DNA of 64,000 nt from an uncultured Pseudomonadota bacterium (GTDB taxonomy: Bacteria; Pseudomonadota; Gammaproteobacteria; Steroidobacterales; Steroidobacteraceae), in the NCBI GenBank assembly GCA_903832085.1, contig CAIKZZ010000021.1, positions 1 to 64,000 of the forward strand. The letters are read 5' to 3'. The first letter of the stretch is position 1. Each line of letters starts with the position of its first letter. The position numbers and the translations under genes were made by a program. Shown piece after piece: positions 29,932 through 38,046 of this stretch. A model generated the notes under the pieces. That model was not told the origin of the DNA, searched no databases, and saw nothing but the letters and a program-made list of their open reading frames with translations.

Positions 29932-30828
29932 TCAGCGCGGCAAGGGCGGCGGATTTTTTAAGGCCTCAGCAACCACCCGCATCACATGCGCGCGCGCCTC
30001 GCCCTGCAACAGCCCACGTGGCGCACGCGTCTGCTCAGAACCGCGACCAACCAAAGCCGAGGCAAGCTTAATGCATTGCACGAGCGTTGGGATCGTGTCC
30101 AAGTGCAGCAACGGCATAAACCAGCGATAAATCACCAGCGCCTCAGCGTAGCGCCCCGCGCGCGCTAAGCGATACATGGCCACGGCTTCACGCGGAAATG
30201 CACTCGTCAGCCCCGACACCCAACCCACTGCACCTAACATGATCGATTCCAAGACGAGATCATCAACCCCTGCAAAAATGATGTAGCGATCACCCAGCGC
30301 ATTCACAATGTCAGTGATCCGCCGCACGTTCTCGGACGCTTCTTTCACTGAAATAATATTAGGAATCGCGGCAAGCTCTTGTAGCATGTCGACCGTGATA
30401 TCGACCGGATACGCCACGGGGTTGTTGTAAACCATCACCGGTAGCGCCGTGGCGCTCGCAATTGTGCGGATGTGATGCAAAGTCTCGTGACGCTGTGCCT
30501 TGTAACTCAAGGCCGGCAAAACCATCAGGCCGTCCACGCCGATGCGCTCAGCGCCTTGGGCATAGCGGCAGGCTTCGGCTGTGCTCGTTTCGGCAACGCC
30601 TGCCAGCAATGGCGCGCGCGGACCAATCGCTTCGCGCAAGGCCGCGAGGACCTGTTGTTTTTCATGTGGTGTGAGCGTGGAGTTCTCGCCGCACGTACCG
30701 AGTGCGATGATTCCATCCACGCCATCATCCAGCTGCTGCAACACGAGTCGCTGTGTCGCTTCCAGATCCAGCGACTCATCCGCCTTGAACTGCGTCGTGA
30801 CTGCAGGATAGACACCGGACCAACTCAT
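29932..30828 (-). CDS. DapA/NanA-family class I lyase/synthase
   Basis: A 298-residue (beta/alpha)8 protein. Family motifs: GTCGENSTL (44-52), MVYNNP with Tyr134, and the Schiff-base lysine Lys162 in IISVKEAS. The enzymes condense or cleave 2-oxo acids such as pyruvate. The neighbouring FAH-family and flavin oxidoreductase genes argue for catabolism rather than lysine synthesis. It may be a keto-deoxy sugar acid aldolase/dehydratase, a hydroxyproline-type deaminase or similar. ATG at 30828 is preferred over 30834 because AAGGGG then lies 6 bases upstream. The unannotated 30829-30883 gap is short. Confidence 0.82.
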   Translation of the reverse strand: MSWSGVYPAVTTQFKADESLDLEATQRLVLQQLDDGVDGIIALGTCGENSTLTPHEKQQVLAALREAIGPRAPLLAGVAETSTAEACRYAQGAERIGVDGLMVLPALSYKAQRHETLHHIRTIASATALPVMVYNNPVAYPVDITVDMLQELAAIPNIISVKEASENVRRITDIVNALGDRYIIFAGVDDLVLESIMLGAVGWVSGLTSAFPREAVAMYRLARAGRYAEALVIYRWFMPLLHLDTIPTLVQCIKLASALVGRGSEQTRAPRGLLQGEARAHVMRVVAEALKNPPPLPR

Positions 30829-30883
30829 AGTCATCCCCTTACAACGGTCTTAAAAAAAATAACATCCGCTCTTTGCCATGCGA

Positions 30884-31576
30884 TTAACCACTCACAATGG
30901 TATGCGTCAGTGTCCCGAGCCCATCGATGCCGGCACTCACCACATCCCCCACAAGCAGAGGACCAACACCGGCGGGCGTTCCAGTAAAAATCACATCCCC
31001 AGGCAAGAGCGCAAAGTAGCTCGATAACAACGAGACGATGCCCGCGACATCCCAGATCATATCGGCAATGGCCGCTCGCTGTCGCGTCTGGCCATTCACC
31101 GTCAACCACAGCGACGCACGCTCCACCGGCCCTGCCGCCGCCACAGGATACAGCGTGCCCACCCCCGCTGAATGGTCAAAGCCCTTGCTGATGTCCCAGG
31201 GCCGCCCGTTGGTGCGCGCCGCTGTCTGCAAATCCCGACGCGTGTAATCATTCCCGACGGCATAACCATACACATGCGTTAACGCATCCGCGACCGCAAT
31301 GTCCTGGCCCGGCCTGCCAATTGCCGCCACCAACTCAACCTCGTGATGAAAATTAGTGGTACGTGAGGGATACGGTACGAGGGCGCCATCCGCCACGAGC
31401 GCACTTGCCGGCTTCATGAAAAAAAACGGCGGCTCCCGTTGCGGATCCCCGCCCATCTCCCGCGCATGTGCCGCATAGTTTTGGCCCACACAAAAAATGC
31501 GCTGCACTGCATAGCGCGCGGCAGTGCCATGCACGACCACCGACGGTAACGTCACTGGAAACACGTACTCGCCCAC
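30884..31576 (-). CDS. fumarylacetoacetate hydrolase (FAH) family protein
   Basis: A 230-residue FAH-fold protein. The family core is seen as IFCVGQNYAAHAREMG, FFFMKPASALV, the metal-binding E-x-E of HHEVELVAAIG, GNDYTRRDLQ, SKGFDHSAG and FTGTPAGVGPLLVGD. Such enzymes cleave or decarboxylate acylpyruvates (FAHD1-like) or act as hydratases of 2-oxo-enoates. GTG at 31576 is chosen because AAGGAGG lies 4 bases before it and because it matches the usual N-terminus; the frame is open to 31618. It sits between the AKR and DapA-family genes of one operon. Confidence 0.85.
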   Translation of the reverse strand: MGEYVFPVTLPSVVVHGTAARYAVQRIFCVGQNYAAHAREMGGDPQREPPFFFMKPASALVADGALVPYPSRTTNFHHEVELVAAIGRPGQDIAVADALTHVYGYAVGNDYTRRDLQTAARTNGRPWDISKGFDHSAGVGTLYPVAAAGPVERASLWLTVNGQTRQRAAIADMIWDVAGIVSLLSSYFALLPGDVIFTGTPAGVGPLLVGDVVSAGIDGLGTLTHTIVSG

Positions 31577-31618
31577 GAAACCTCCTTCGCCATCAACCTG
31601 CAGCCATAAGCCCGCCAC

Positions 31619-32605
31619 TCAATGATTGAGGGACTTCATCCCTTCCGCTGCATACCGCTCGCCACTCGCCGCGCCCAATGGAAACGCTGCCGATAGTGCG
31701 GCCCGCGTCGATTCACTTAATTGCAGCGTCGTCGCCGCCACATTCTCTTCCAATCGCGCTACCCGCCGCGTACCCGGAATCGGAACGACCTCCGATCCAT
31801 TGCCGAGCAACCACGCCAAGGCCAATTGCGCTGGCGTGCAGCCTTGCGCCTTGGCAAGTGCTGCTAAGTGCGCGACCAAGCGGCTGTTGTGGGCAGCAGC
31901 ATCGGCACTAAAGCGCGGATGCAGGCGCCGAAAATCCCCTTCCGCCAAACTTGCCGCCGATGTAATAGCACCTGTCAAAAAACCACGGCCCAACGGGGAG
32001 TACGCCACAAACCGCGTCCCTAATTCCTTGCAAGTCGCAAGAAGTTCAGTCTCCGGCTCACGGCTCCACAACGAATATTCGGTTTGCAACGCAGCGATCG
32101 GATGCACGAGTGCCGCGCGACGCAACGTCGTCGCCGACACTTCCGACAGTCCAATGGCACGCACCTTACCCGTGCGCACCAACTCCGCCATTGCCCCTAC
32201 CGTGTCTTCAATGGGCGTGGCCGGATTAATGCGATGCGCATAATACAAATCGATCACGTCCACGCCCAAGCGCTTCAGTGACGCCTCACATGCCGCGCGC
32301 ACATACCCAGGACTCGTATCAATGCGCCGTGCGGCAGGATCGTCGCTGCGCACAATCCCAAATTTAGTGGCTAACACCACCGATTGGCGGCGTGTGGCTA
32401 AGAAGCGACCGAGCAACTCCTCGTTTTTAAACGGCCCATACATATCCGCCGTATCCAAAAAATTAATGCCTAGCTCCAGCGCCCGCGACAAGGTCGCCAG
32501 ATTCGTCGCTTCATCGCTAGGCCCGTAAAACTCACTCATCCCCATGCAGCCAAGTCCAATGGCCGAGACCTGCAAACCGCTGGTTCCTAGTGTCATTTGC
32601 TTCAT
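31619..32605 (-). CDS. aldo/keto reductase
   Basis: A 328-residue NADPH-dependent AKR. The tetrad is visible: Asp51, Tyr56 (DTADMYGPF), Lys81 (VVLATKFG) and His124 (YYAHRI). [12 protein letters not shown] at the N-terminus and a C-terminal [18 protein letters not shown] cofactor-binding segment are typical of the YajO/AKR13-like group. First gene of the four-gene catabolic operon. ATG 32605 gives the family start ([19 protein letters not shown]); the longer frame to 32644 has no family match. Substrate (aldehyde or sugar) unknown. Confidence 0.87.
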   Translation of the reverse strand: MKQMTLGTSGLQVSAIGLGCMGMSEFYGPSDEATNLATLSRALELGINFLDTADMYGPFKNEELLGRFLATRRQSVVLATKFGIVRSDDPAARRIDTSPGYVRAACEASLKRLGVDVIDLYYAHRINPATPIEDTVGAMAELVRTGKVRAIGLSEVSATTLRRAALVHPIAALQTEYSLWSREPETELLATCKELGTRFVAYSPLGRGFLTGAITSAASLAEGDFRRLHPRFSADAAAHNSRLVAHLAALAKAQGCTPAQLALAWLLGNGSEVVPIPGTRRVARLEENVAATTLQLSESTRAALSAAFPLGAASGERYAAEGMKSLNH

Positions 32606-32653
32606 GTGTACTACTCTTGAGCCGTTATCGATTGAAATCACCACACGCGCCGT

Positions 32654-33022
32654 TTAAGTCGACTGCCGAGGAGCCTTAGCGCTACTCCCGCGGGCGCGTT
32701 CCACCGGATACTTCGCTGCATTGATCACGATCTTGTCTTGCGCAGCCATGCGCAAGTCCACCTTCAGCTGATCAGCCAAGCGCACCAGATATAACAACAC
32801 ATCGGCGAGTTCCTCACGCACGAACGCCTGTGTATCAGGCGGTAGCGCAGCGGACGCCTCCGGCGTCAGCCACTGAAAGTGCTCGGTAAGTTCCGCCACT
32901 TCCACACTCAACGCCATCACCAAATTTTTGGGTGTGTGAAACTGCTCCCACGCACGCTCCGCCGCAAAGACCCGCAATTGATCACGTAGTGCCAGAAGCG
33001 AGTCTGGTGTCGCTGTACTCAT
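32654..33022 (-). CDS. MazG-like nucleotide pyrophosphohydrolase (dCTPase/RS21-C6 type)
   Basis: A 122-residue all-alpha NTP pyrophosphatase. The Mg-binding helices are seen as EVAELTEHFQW and EELADVLLYLVRLAD. Length and FHTPKNLVMAL match the RS21-C6/iMazG group that hydrolyses dCTP or noncanonical dNTPs, protecting the nucleotide pool. ATG 33022. It lies between the AKR operon and the yaiI-like gene, on the same strand, and may be read from the same transcript. Confidence 0.85.
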   Translation of the reverse strand: MSTATPDSLLALRDQLRVFAAERAWEQFHTPKNLVMALSVEVAELTEHFQWLTPEASAALPPDTQAFVREELADVLLYLVRLADQLKVDLRMAAQDKIVINAAKYPVERARGSSAKAPRQST

Positions 33023-33074
33023 CGATCCAATCCTTCTAGTGCGTCGTCAGGCCACATCCCATCAACGCGCTGGC

Positions 33075-33536
33075 TTACACCGGCGTCCGGCGCACCAGCC
33101 ACGCATCCAATCGCCCGGCAAAGGCTTTGCGATCCGCCTGTGACAAAGGCGGCGGGCCACCACCCACCACACCACTAGCGCGCATTGTGTCCATAAAATC
33201 ACGCATCGTTAAAATGCCGCGAATGGTGTTGGCCGTGTAGAGCTCGCCGCGCGGATTAAGTGCCACGGCCCCTTTCTCCAGCACCTCCGCCGCCAAGGGA
33301 ATGTCGGCTGTAATCACCAGATCTCCCGCGGCCACCCGTTTGACGATCTCGTTATCCGCCACATCAAAGCCTTGCGCGACTTGCACACAGCTTAGGCCCG
33401 AAACGCGTGGGATCGACAGCGGCTGGTTCGCGACCAAGGTCACAGCGACCCCCGTACGCTCACACGCCCGATACAACATCTCTTTAATGACGTTCGGGCA
33501 CGCATCGGCATCCACCCAGATTGCCACCGCCCTCAT
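33075..33536 (-). CDS. yaiI: YaiI/YqxD family protein (DUF188, PIN-like)
   Basis: A 153-residue protein with [19 protein letters not shown] at the N-terminus, followed by [17 protein letters not shown] and [15 protein letters not shown]. These acidic motifs mark the UPF0178/DUF188 family, predicted NYN/PIN-like nucleases of unknown role. Its ATG at 33536 overlaps the stop of the KfrA-like gene (ATGA), so the two are translationally coupled although one looks chromosomal and the other plasmid-like. Confidence 0.88.
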   Translation of the reverse strand: MRAVAIWVDADACPNVIKEMLYRACERTGVAVTLVANQPLSIPRVSGLSCVQVAQGFDVADNEIVKRVAAGDLVITADIPLAAEVLEKGAVALNPRGELYTANTIRGILTMRDFMDTMRASGVVGGGPPPLSQADRKAFAGRLDAWLVRRTPV

Positions 33537-33988
33537 GGCGGGACATCCGCAAGCAAGGCTTCGAGTCGGCTGATGCGCGCATGCGCGCTCGCCAGTGCCC
33601 GCGCCAGATCCGTCACCCGTTGTTGCGCGATCTCAAGGTCACGGGCGGCTGACTCCAAACCAGCCAGTCGCGTGCGCAATGCATCCGTTTCCCGTGCCCA
33701 GCGCTCTTGGTGCACGCGCTCGCGCGCTTCGGCCCGCTCTGCGCGCAACGTCGCCTGCACATCAGGGCCATCCGATCCTACCTCCGCCCGTAGACCCGGA
33801 CGCAGCAGCGCGGCACGCTCACGCCGAAACGCCTGCAGCACGCGATAAATGCGCGCCACGCCGCCTCGCACCCCGTGGCGCTTGGAGAGCTCGTCGCGCA
33901 CCGCCACCCCCGTGACGCGCGCGCCAGTCGCGGCCAGGTCGCGAATCACGGCGTGAATGGCAGGTTCGGTCACTCGGACAGGGCGCAT
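33533..33988 (-). CDS. KfrA-like DNA-binding protein with C-terminal coiled coil
   Basis: A 151-residue protein. The N-terminal region ([29 protein letters not shown]...[13 protein letters not shown]) matches the KfrA_N helix-turn-helix domain of plasmid proteins. The rest is Arg/Glu/Ala-rich heptads (about residues 75-150), a coiled coil. KfrA of IncP plasmids represses its own gene and aids segregation, working beside ParAB-type proteins. Here it lies 276 bases from parB on the same strand, with a 22-base palindrome 17 bases upstream of its ATG. KfrA-like genes also exist on chromosomes. Confidence 0.75.
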   Translation of the reverse strand: MRPVRVTEPAIHAVIRDLAATGARVTGVAVRDELSKRHGVRGGVARIYRVLQAFRRERAALLRPGLRAEVGSDGPDVQATLRAERAEARERVHQERWARETDALRTRLAGLESAARDLEIAQQRVTDLARALASAHARISRLEALLADVPP

Positions 33989-34005
33989 ACGGACAGTGTA
34001 CCTTT

Positions 34006-34027
34006 GTTACGGAAAGTTTTCCGTAAC
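34006..34027. promoter_or_regulatory. perfect palindrome before the KfrA-like gene, candidate operator
   Basis: Arms GTTACGGAAA and TTTCCGTAAC flank a GT centre. The site lies 17 bases upstream of the kfrA-like ATG (33988), where a repressor would block transcription. KfrA proteins are known to autoregulate through repeats in their promoter, so this is a likely KfrA site. The function is inferred. Confidence 0.6.
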
Positions 34028-34112
34028 TAACGTCGCTCGCAACATACACCCGCCTTACGGGCAGCGTATTTAAAGAAGAAGGCTCATCTATTCAATGAGT
34101 TATTCGCATTAA

Positions 34113-34133
34113 TGTTTCACGACATGTTTCACG
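34113..34133 (+). repeat. two direct copies of TGTTTCACG, parS-like half-sites
   Basis: TGTTTCACG occurs at 34113-34121 and 34125-34133, 12 bases apart. This nine-mer equals the left half of the chromosomal parS consensus (TGTTTCACGTGAAACA). They lie between parB and the kfrA-like gene and may be ParB binding half-sites. No matching right half is present. Confidence 0.45.
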
Positions 34134-34235
34134 TCCACCCAGCGCTCGGCGACTGTGCGGCACTGGGTGTGGTCGCCGCGTGAGTTTCCGTGTACCAAAA
34201 TGTCAATTTCTTTTTATTAATCAATATGTTACTGA

Positions 34236-34252
34236 TGTTTCGTCACGAAACA
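34236..34252. promoter_or_regulatory. parS-like 17-base palindrome below parB
   Basis: TGTTTCGT-C-ACGAAACA is a perfect inverted repeat 13 bases after the parB stop. It resembles the parS consensus in its TGTTTC...GAAACA ends but has an odd centre. A centromere just downstream of parAB is a common plasmid arrangement. It could also be a weak terminator, though no T-run follows. Confidence 0.55.
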
Positions 34253-34264
34253 TTGGGTGTACGC

Positions 34265-35242
34265 CTACCCGAGGTCCTTGAGAATCTGTTCCATCGCTTG
34301 CACCACCGCCTCGCGATCCTGTGGGCCTAGCCCTTTGGGAAAGGCAACGGTCACCTTGCCGCGCGCATTGCGGACCAAGATCGCGCGGCCCACCTTGCCC
34401 ACGTTGTACTCGCGGCGGATCGGCGGCAACTTGCGGGATTGATCCAAGCTCGACAGCAACGCTTTGAGGATGGACCGTGGATCTCGAGCGCCCTCCTCCT
34501 CGCGCCGCGCGAGATTCTTGGCCGCCTGCAGCACCACATCTTTGGCACCAGGCCGCTCCATCAAGGACGCCAGCTTATAGGCCTGATCCACCGGGATGGC
34601 CGATCGATCCAACATGAGCCCCGCGATCGCACCGTGGTTGAGTAGCTGGGTGGCTTTGAGCATCTTTGCCACCTGCCCTTTCGAGACATTGAGCGCAGTG
34701 GCCAATGCATCCTGAGTGGCAAAAACCCGCGCATCCAGCTGTGTTTGAAACGACAGCGCCCGCTCCATCGGGGTGATGTCCTGCCGGTCGGCGTTCTCCA
34801 AATGCATCAGCACCGCCGCCTGACTGTCGTCAATATCAACCACCCGCACCTTCAATTTGGTGTTGGTGGCCTCACACGCATAGCGCCGGCGCATGCCATA
34901 AATCAGCTCATAATCAAACTCCGGATCGCCCACGAGGCGCCGTGCCAACGCCGGCTCCTGCTGGCCATCTTTGGGGATCGATCGAATCAAATCCTCGCAC
35001 CTCTCCGGCGTATACCAAGCCGCCGTGCGGTTATGGTATTTCCAGCCACGGCAGCGCTTAGGCTCCACGCTTAAAACCGTTTCCCGCGTCAGTCCCGGGC
35101 TCGTGCGCCCCTGCAAAGCCAGTTCCGCCGTCGGTAAAACCGCCCGATTTCCGGGTCGCTCGATGACCGTTTCACTGCGCTCGCGCACGGAATTGGCGAT
35201 ATCTCCCAATCGCGCACCCCCGAATAATCCTTTCTTCGTCAT
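34265..35242 (-). CDS. parB: ParB-family partition protein (plasmid type)
   Basis: A 325-residue ParB/RepB-like protein. The N-terminal ParB CTPase/nuclease-like domain has LIYGMRRRYAC (box II-like GxRRxxA) and LMHLENADRQDITPMERA. The HTH follows as ALATALNVSKGQVAKMLKATQLL. It binds parS and loads onto DNA to be moved by ParA. ATG 35242. It lies 21 bases below parA, forming a parAB operon. The plasmid-type (type Ia) character is supported by the HTH-bearing ParA. Confidence 0.88.
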   Translation of the reverse strand: MTKKGLFGGARLGDIANSVRERSETVIERPGNRAVLPTAELALQGRTSPGLTRETVLSVEPKRCRGWKYHNRTAAWYTPERCEDLIRSIPKDGQQEPALARRLVGDPEFDYELIYGMRRRYACEATNTKLKVRVVDIDDSQAAVLMHLENADRQDITPMERALSFQTQLDARVFATQDALATALNVSKGQVAKMLKATQLLNHGAIAGLMLDRSAIPVDQAYKLASLMERPGAKDVVLQAAKNLARREEEGARDPRSILKALLSSLDQSRKLPPIRREYNVGKVGRAILVRNARGKVTVAFPKGLGPQDREAVVQAMEQILKDLG

Positions 35243-35263
35243 ACCCTGCCCCCCAAATCCGGT

Positions 35264-36466
35264 TTAGATAATCCCTTTTGCATTGAGCGCGGCTTGCTTC
35301 GACGGCCACTCCCGCAGAATGGCCAACTCAATCTCGCCAAAGACCCCATCCATCATTTCCAGTACTTTGCGGTTGGGTTTGATTTGCTCGTACGGACCGA
35401 TGAACTGGGCCGATGCATTAATCACCTCGGCTGCATGGAAGAACACGCGCTGAAAGACCGACTCACCAAAGCAGGCCCGCATCACGTCCACAAACTGCCG
35501 CTGACTGTCGTAGCGTTGGTCAAATAACGTGGTCAACACCGAAATCCATCGGTAGTTTTTCTCAGGCGCCAACTGCGCCACATAGGTGCGAATCATGCGA
35601 AAGAATTGCACCGTGGAGGAAAAGTCGAACATCTTGGCCGCTGTCGGCACCACCAGCGCATCGGCCGCCACCAACACATTCAGTGAAATCACCCCAAGCG
35701 CCGGTGGCGAATCGAGCAACACCACATCGTAATTGCCCGCCACCGACTGAATGCCGTAACTCAATTCGGCAAACACCGCCCGGCGCGCCTCCGGGGTCGT
35801 CTGCTCGGCAATGTGCAGGACCAGCGCAATCTCTGCCTCGTACAGCGCCAAACACGCCGGAATCAAGTCAATCCCTTCAAAGTACGTCTTGCGAATGACT
35901 GTTTCGAGCGTGGGCTGCCCACCCCCAAGATAGGCCAAAATTGTGTCTTCTTGGGTGATTTCCGCATCCGGTACATATCCAAACATCGATGTGGTGGTCG
36001 CCTGACTATCGGTATCGATCACCAGCACCCGATAGCCCTTCAGCGCCAGGTAATGGGCCAGATTGATGCAGCTAGTCGACTTCCCCACCCCGCCTTTGAA
36101 GTTCTGACAGGCAATGACCATCGGCTGATCGCGCTCGGGATCCCGGTGTGGCGATGTCCCAAAATGCTGCCGAAAGGCCTCGATTTGGCTGAGCGTGTAC
36201 CCGACCCGCCGGTTGTTCTCGGGGTTACGGGCCGGCAACTCAATCCCTAACTCCGCTTCGGCACGCGCAAGCGTCGTGCGATCCCTCCCGACCATCGCAG
36301 CGGCTTCCGATGGGCTGAACAAGCGCTGCAGGGATTTGCGCGCATGCGGGGATTGGCCCATCTCGTGCATCTTGTCGAGAAAGTTTTCGCTGTAAGCGAG
36401 TATTGCATCAAGCTTGTCAATAGCGGGCGTCGCTGGCACACTGCTCTCCCGGAATGGTTGGTCCAC
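35264..36466 (-). CDS. parA: ParA-family partition ATPase, type Ia
   Basis: A 400-residue protein. The N-terminal about 105 residues contain a MerR-like HTH (FSPSEAAAMVGRDRTTLARAEAELG) as in P1 ParA-type proteins that repress their own promoter. The deviant Walker A is KGGVGKST (124-131), Walker A' VIDTDSQATTT and Walker B VVLLDSPPALG. It starts with GTG at 36466 in a 64-base gap shared with the divergent repA. Its HTH probably acts on that gap. Confidence 0.9.
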   Translation of the reverse strand: MDQPFRESSVPATPAIDKLDAILAYSENFLDKMHEMGQSPHARKSLQRLFSPSEAAAMVGRDRTTLARAEAELGIELPARNPENNRRVGYTLSQIEAFRQHFGTSPHRDPERDQPMVIACQNFKGGVGKSTSCINLAHYLALKGYRVLVIDTDSQATTTSMFGYVPDAEITQEDTILAYLGGGQPTLETVIRKTYFEGIDLIPACLALYEAEIALVLHIAEQTTPEARRAVFAELSYGIQSVAGNYDVVLLDSPPALGVISLNVLVAADALVVPTAAKMFDFSSTVQFFRMIRTYVAQLAPEKNYRWISVLTTLFDQRYDSQRQFVDVMRACFGESVFQRVFFHAAEVINASAQFIGPYEQIKPNRKVLEMMDGVFGEIELAILREWPSKQAALNAKGII

Positions 36467-36528
36467 GGATTTCAGGCAAAACTTACCAGAACTCCGTGCA
36501 TTTTACTCGACTTAAAGGCGCTGAATCC
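36467..36528. promoter_or_regulatory. divergent parA-repA promoter region with imperfect inverted repeat
   Basis: The 64-base gap between parA GTG and repA GTG must contain both promoters. Near its ends are GGATTTCAG (36467-36475) and CTGAATCC (36521-36528), complementary apart from one extra T. It is a candidate site for autorepression by ParA or RepA. No -10/-35 pair is clear. Confidence 0.4.
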
Positions 36529-36530
36529 AC

Positions 36531-37634
36531 GTGAGCCCTGCTCCGCCACCGGAAACCGACCTCATCGCACGAATGCAGCGATACAGTGCCGCAGGATACT
36601 CGCGCGCGCGCATGTTGGCTCAACTTGTTAGTGACGGAGTATCGCCCCTATTACTCGCGCCACATTTTCCTGACTTCCCCACAGCGGCCTTTCAAAAAGT
36701 CCAGCTACCCGGTCCCCGAGGAATCACGCCACGCGCGCTCGTCCCCAAAGCGCCCGCAACGCTCGCCGCATCAACTGCGCGCCTGGTGCCATCGGCGGTA
36801 TCCGCAGCATCCGTCGTGGCGCCGGTGGAAGAGGGCATCTCATTTCATTACGTGCCCTTGATTCAATGTTCGTTCCCGCACGCGGACCCAGCGACACTCA
36901 CCAGTTTTACCCGTAAAAATGGCTGGCTCGAACTGACTCTAGGCACCACACGTCCGGAAACCGGCTTGCCCTACGGTGTGCCCGCACGACTGCTAACCAT
37001 TTATTGCGCCAGTGAAGCGGTGCGCACGCGCTCACCAGAGATTTATCTCGGCCGGTCTGTACATGAATTCTTGCGGATTCTGGACGTGCCCATTACCCGT
37101 GGCGATCGCGGCAGTCTGCGCGTCTATGCCAATCAGTTATTGCGGCTGATTCACTGCACGCTGTCGATCGACGAGAACATCCGTGACGACAGCGGCCGCA
37201 CGGGATTGCACATCCGCCAAGCCTTGTTCGCCGAAGAAGCGCGTTTGTGGTGGGACGAAGCACAAGGGATAGGGCAGGGCAGTTCCTTGCAACTATCGAG
37301 CGTCTTGTTTCACTCGATCCTCGAACGCGCAGCGCCCCTTGCCACCCACGCGATCAAGCAGCTGCGCAAAAGCCCAATGGACTTGGATGTCTATGCATGG
37401 CTAGTGCATCGCTTGTTTCATTTAAGTCGCCCAAGCAATGTCAGCTGGCAACAACTGTCCGAGCAGTTTGGCCACGCGTATGCAGAGCTAAGACAGTTCA
37501 AACGCTTTTTCCTCGACTCCTTACAGCGCGTGCGGGCGGTGTATCCCGCGGCTAACCTGACCGTGACGGAATCAGGACTGCTGTTGCTACCCTCACGACC
37601 GCACCTCGCACGCCGGCTGACGGCGAAGCGCTGA
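36531..37634 (+). CDS. repA: plasmid RepA-family replication initiator
   Basis: A 367-residue protein of the Plasmid_RepA (RPA, PF04796) type. The family core LPYGVPARLLTIYCASEAVRTRSPEIYLGRSVHEFLRILDVP is followed by LLRLIHCTLSI and SPMDLDVYAWLVHRLFHL, then the WQQLSEQFG region with predicted winged-helix. It would bind an origin and start replication. The N-terminal about 110 residues are Ala/Pro-rich and not conserved. GTG start at 36531, divergent from parA. A replication gene in a chromosomal setting is the strongest sign of plasmid ancestry here. Confidence 0.85.
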   Translation: MSPAPPPETDLIARMQRYSAAGYSRARMLAQLVSDGVSPLLLAPHFPDFPTAAFQKVQLPGPRGITPRALVPKAPATLAASTARLVPSAVSAASVVAPVEEGISFHYVPLIQCSFPHADPATLTSFTRKNGWLELTLGTTRPETGLPYGVPARLLTIYCASEAVRTRSPEIYLGRSVHEFLRILDVPITRGDRGSLRVYANQLLRLIHCTLSIDENIRDDSGRTGLHIRQALFAEEARLWWDEAQGIGQGSSLQLSSVLFHSILERAAPLATHAIKQLRKSPMDLDVYAWLVHRLFHLSRPSNVSWQQLSEQFGHAYAELRQFKRFFLDSLQRVRAVYPAANLTVTESGLLLLPSRPHLARRLTAKR

Positions 37635-38046
37635 GACGCACAACGGTCCGCGCGTTACAACTCTCACGCTTTTTCGCATGGAGGGCGGCCATAAATAGCA
37701 AAAACCTGCGTAAATTCAGTGCCTTTGCGCGTGACCCTATGGGGGCGTCGCATCTCTCACGCCAATCTTTTATGTCATTGTATTTATTGGGTTTATTCGC
37801 CGTGCGATCGTGCTTCATGCCACACACAGCCGTCACATCACTCACGCTTGAGCGTCGCAACACTGGCGAAAAAGCGCCGCAACTCGCGCACAAGAGCGTG
37901 GCATCACTCCGCGAAAAGTCTTTTTCTTCATTACAATCAGTAGGTTAAAAGAACCCCCTGTATCTCCTGTATTACCTATAAAACTCCTTATAGGCTTTAG
38001 GAGTGGTACAACCACAGCCAGCCCCCCGAGAGAGCCTAAACCCTCC
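37635..38046. other. 412-base non-coding region after repA, candidate origin or regulatory region
   Basis: No convincing gene. Degenerate related 14-mers recur at 37657 (acaactctcacgct), 37750 (gcatctctcacgcc), 37835 (acatcactcacgct) and 37901 (gcatcactccgcga). CGCTTTTTCGC at 37667-37677 has its exact inverse complement at 37866-37876. A/T-rich runs lie between. Before paiB a stem-loop CCTATAA-AACTCC-TTATAGG spans 37975-37994. Repeats plus A/T stretches next to repA suggest an origin (oriV), though spacing is not that of tandem iterons. Confidence 0.4.

Noticed and set aside
28756-30828. Hydroxyproline degradation operon
   Set aside because: A DapA-like enzyme and a flavin oxidase are present, but proline/hydroxyproline racemase and the semialdehyde dehydrogenase are not.
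33000-34300. tRNA gene as integration target at the left border
   Set aside because: No cloverleaf or T-loop signature was seen on either strand here or around 51.8 kb.
37552-37893. 113-codon minus-strand frame after repA
   Set aside because: Overlaps the repA 3' end, odd composition, no start signal; the region is better read as non-coding.
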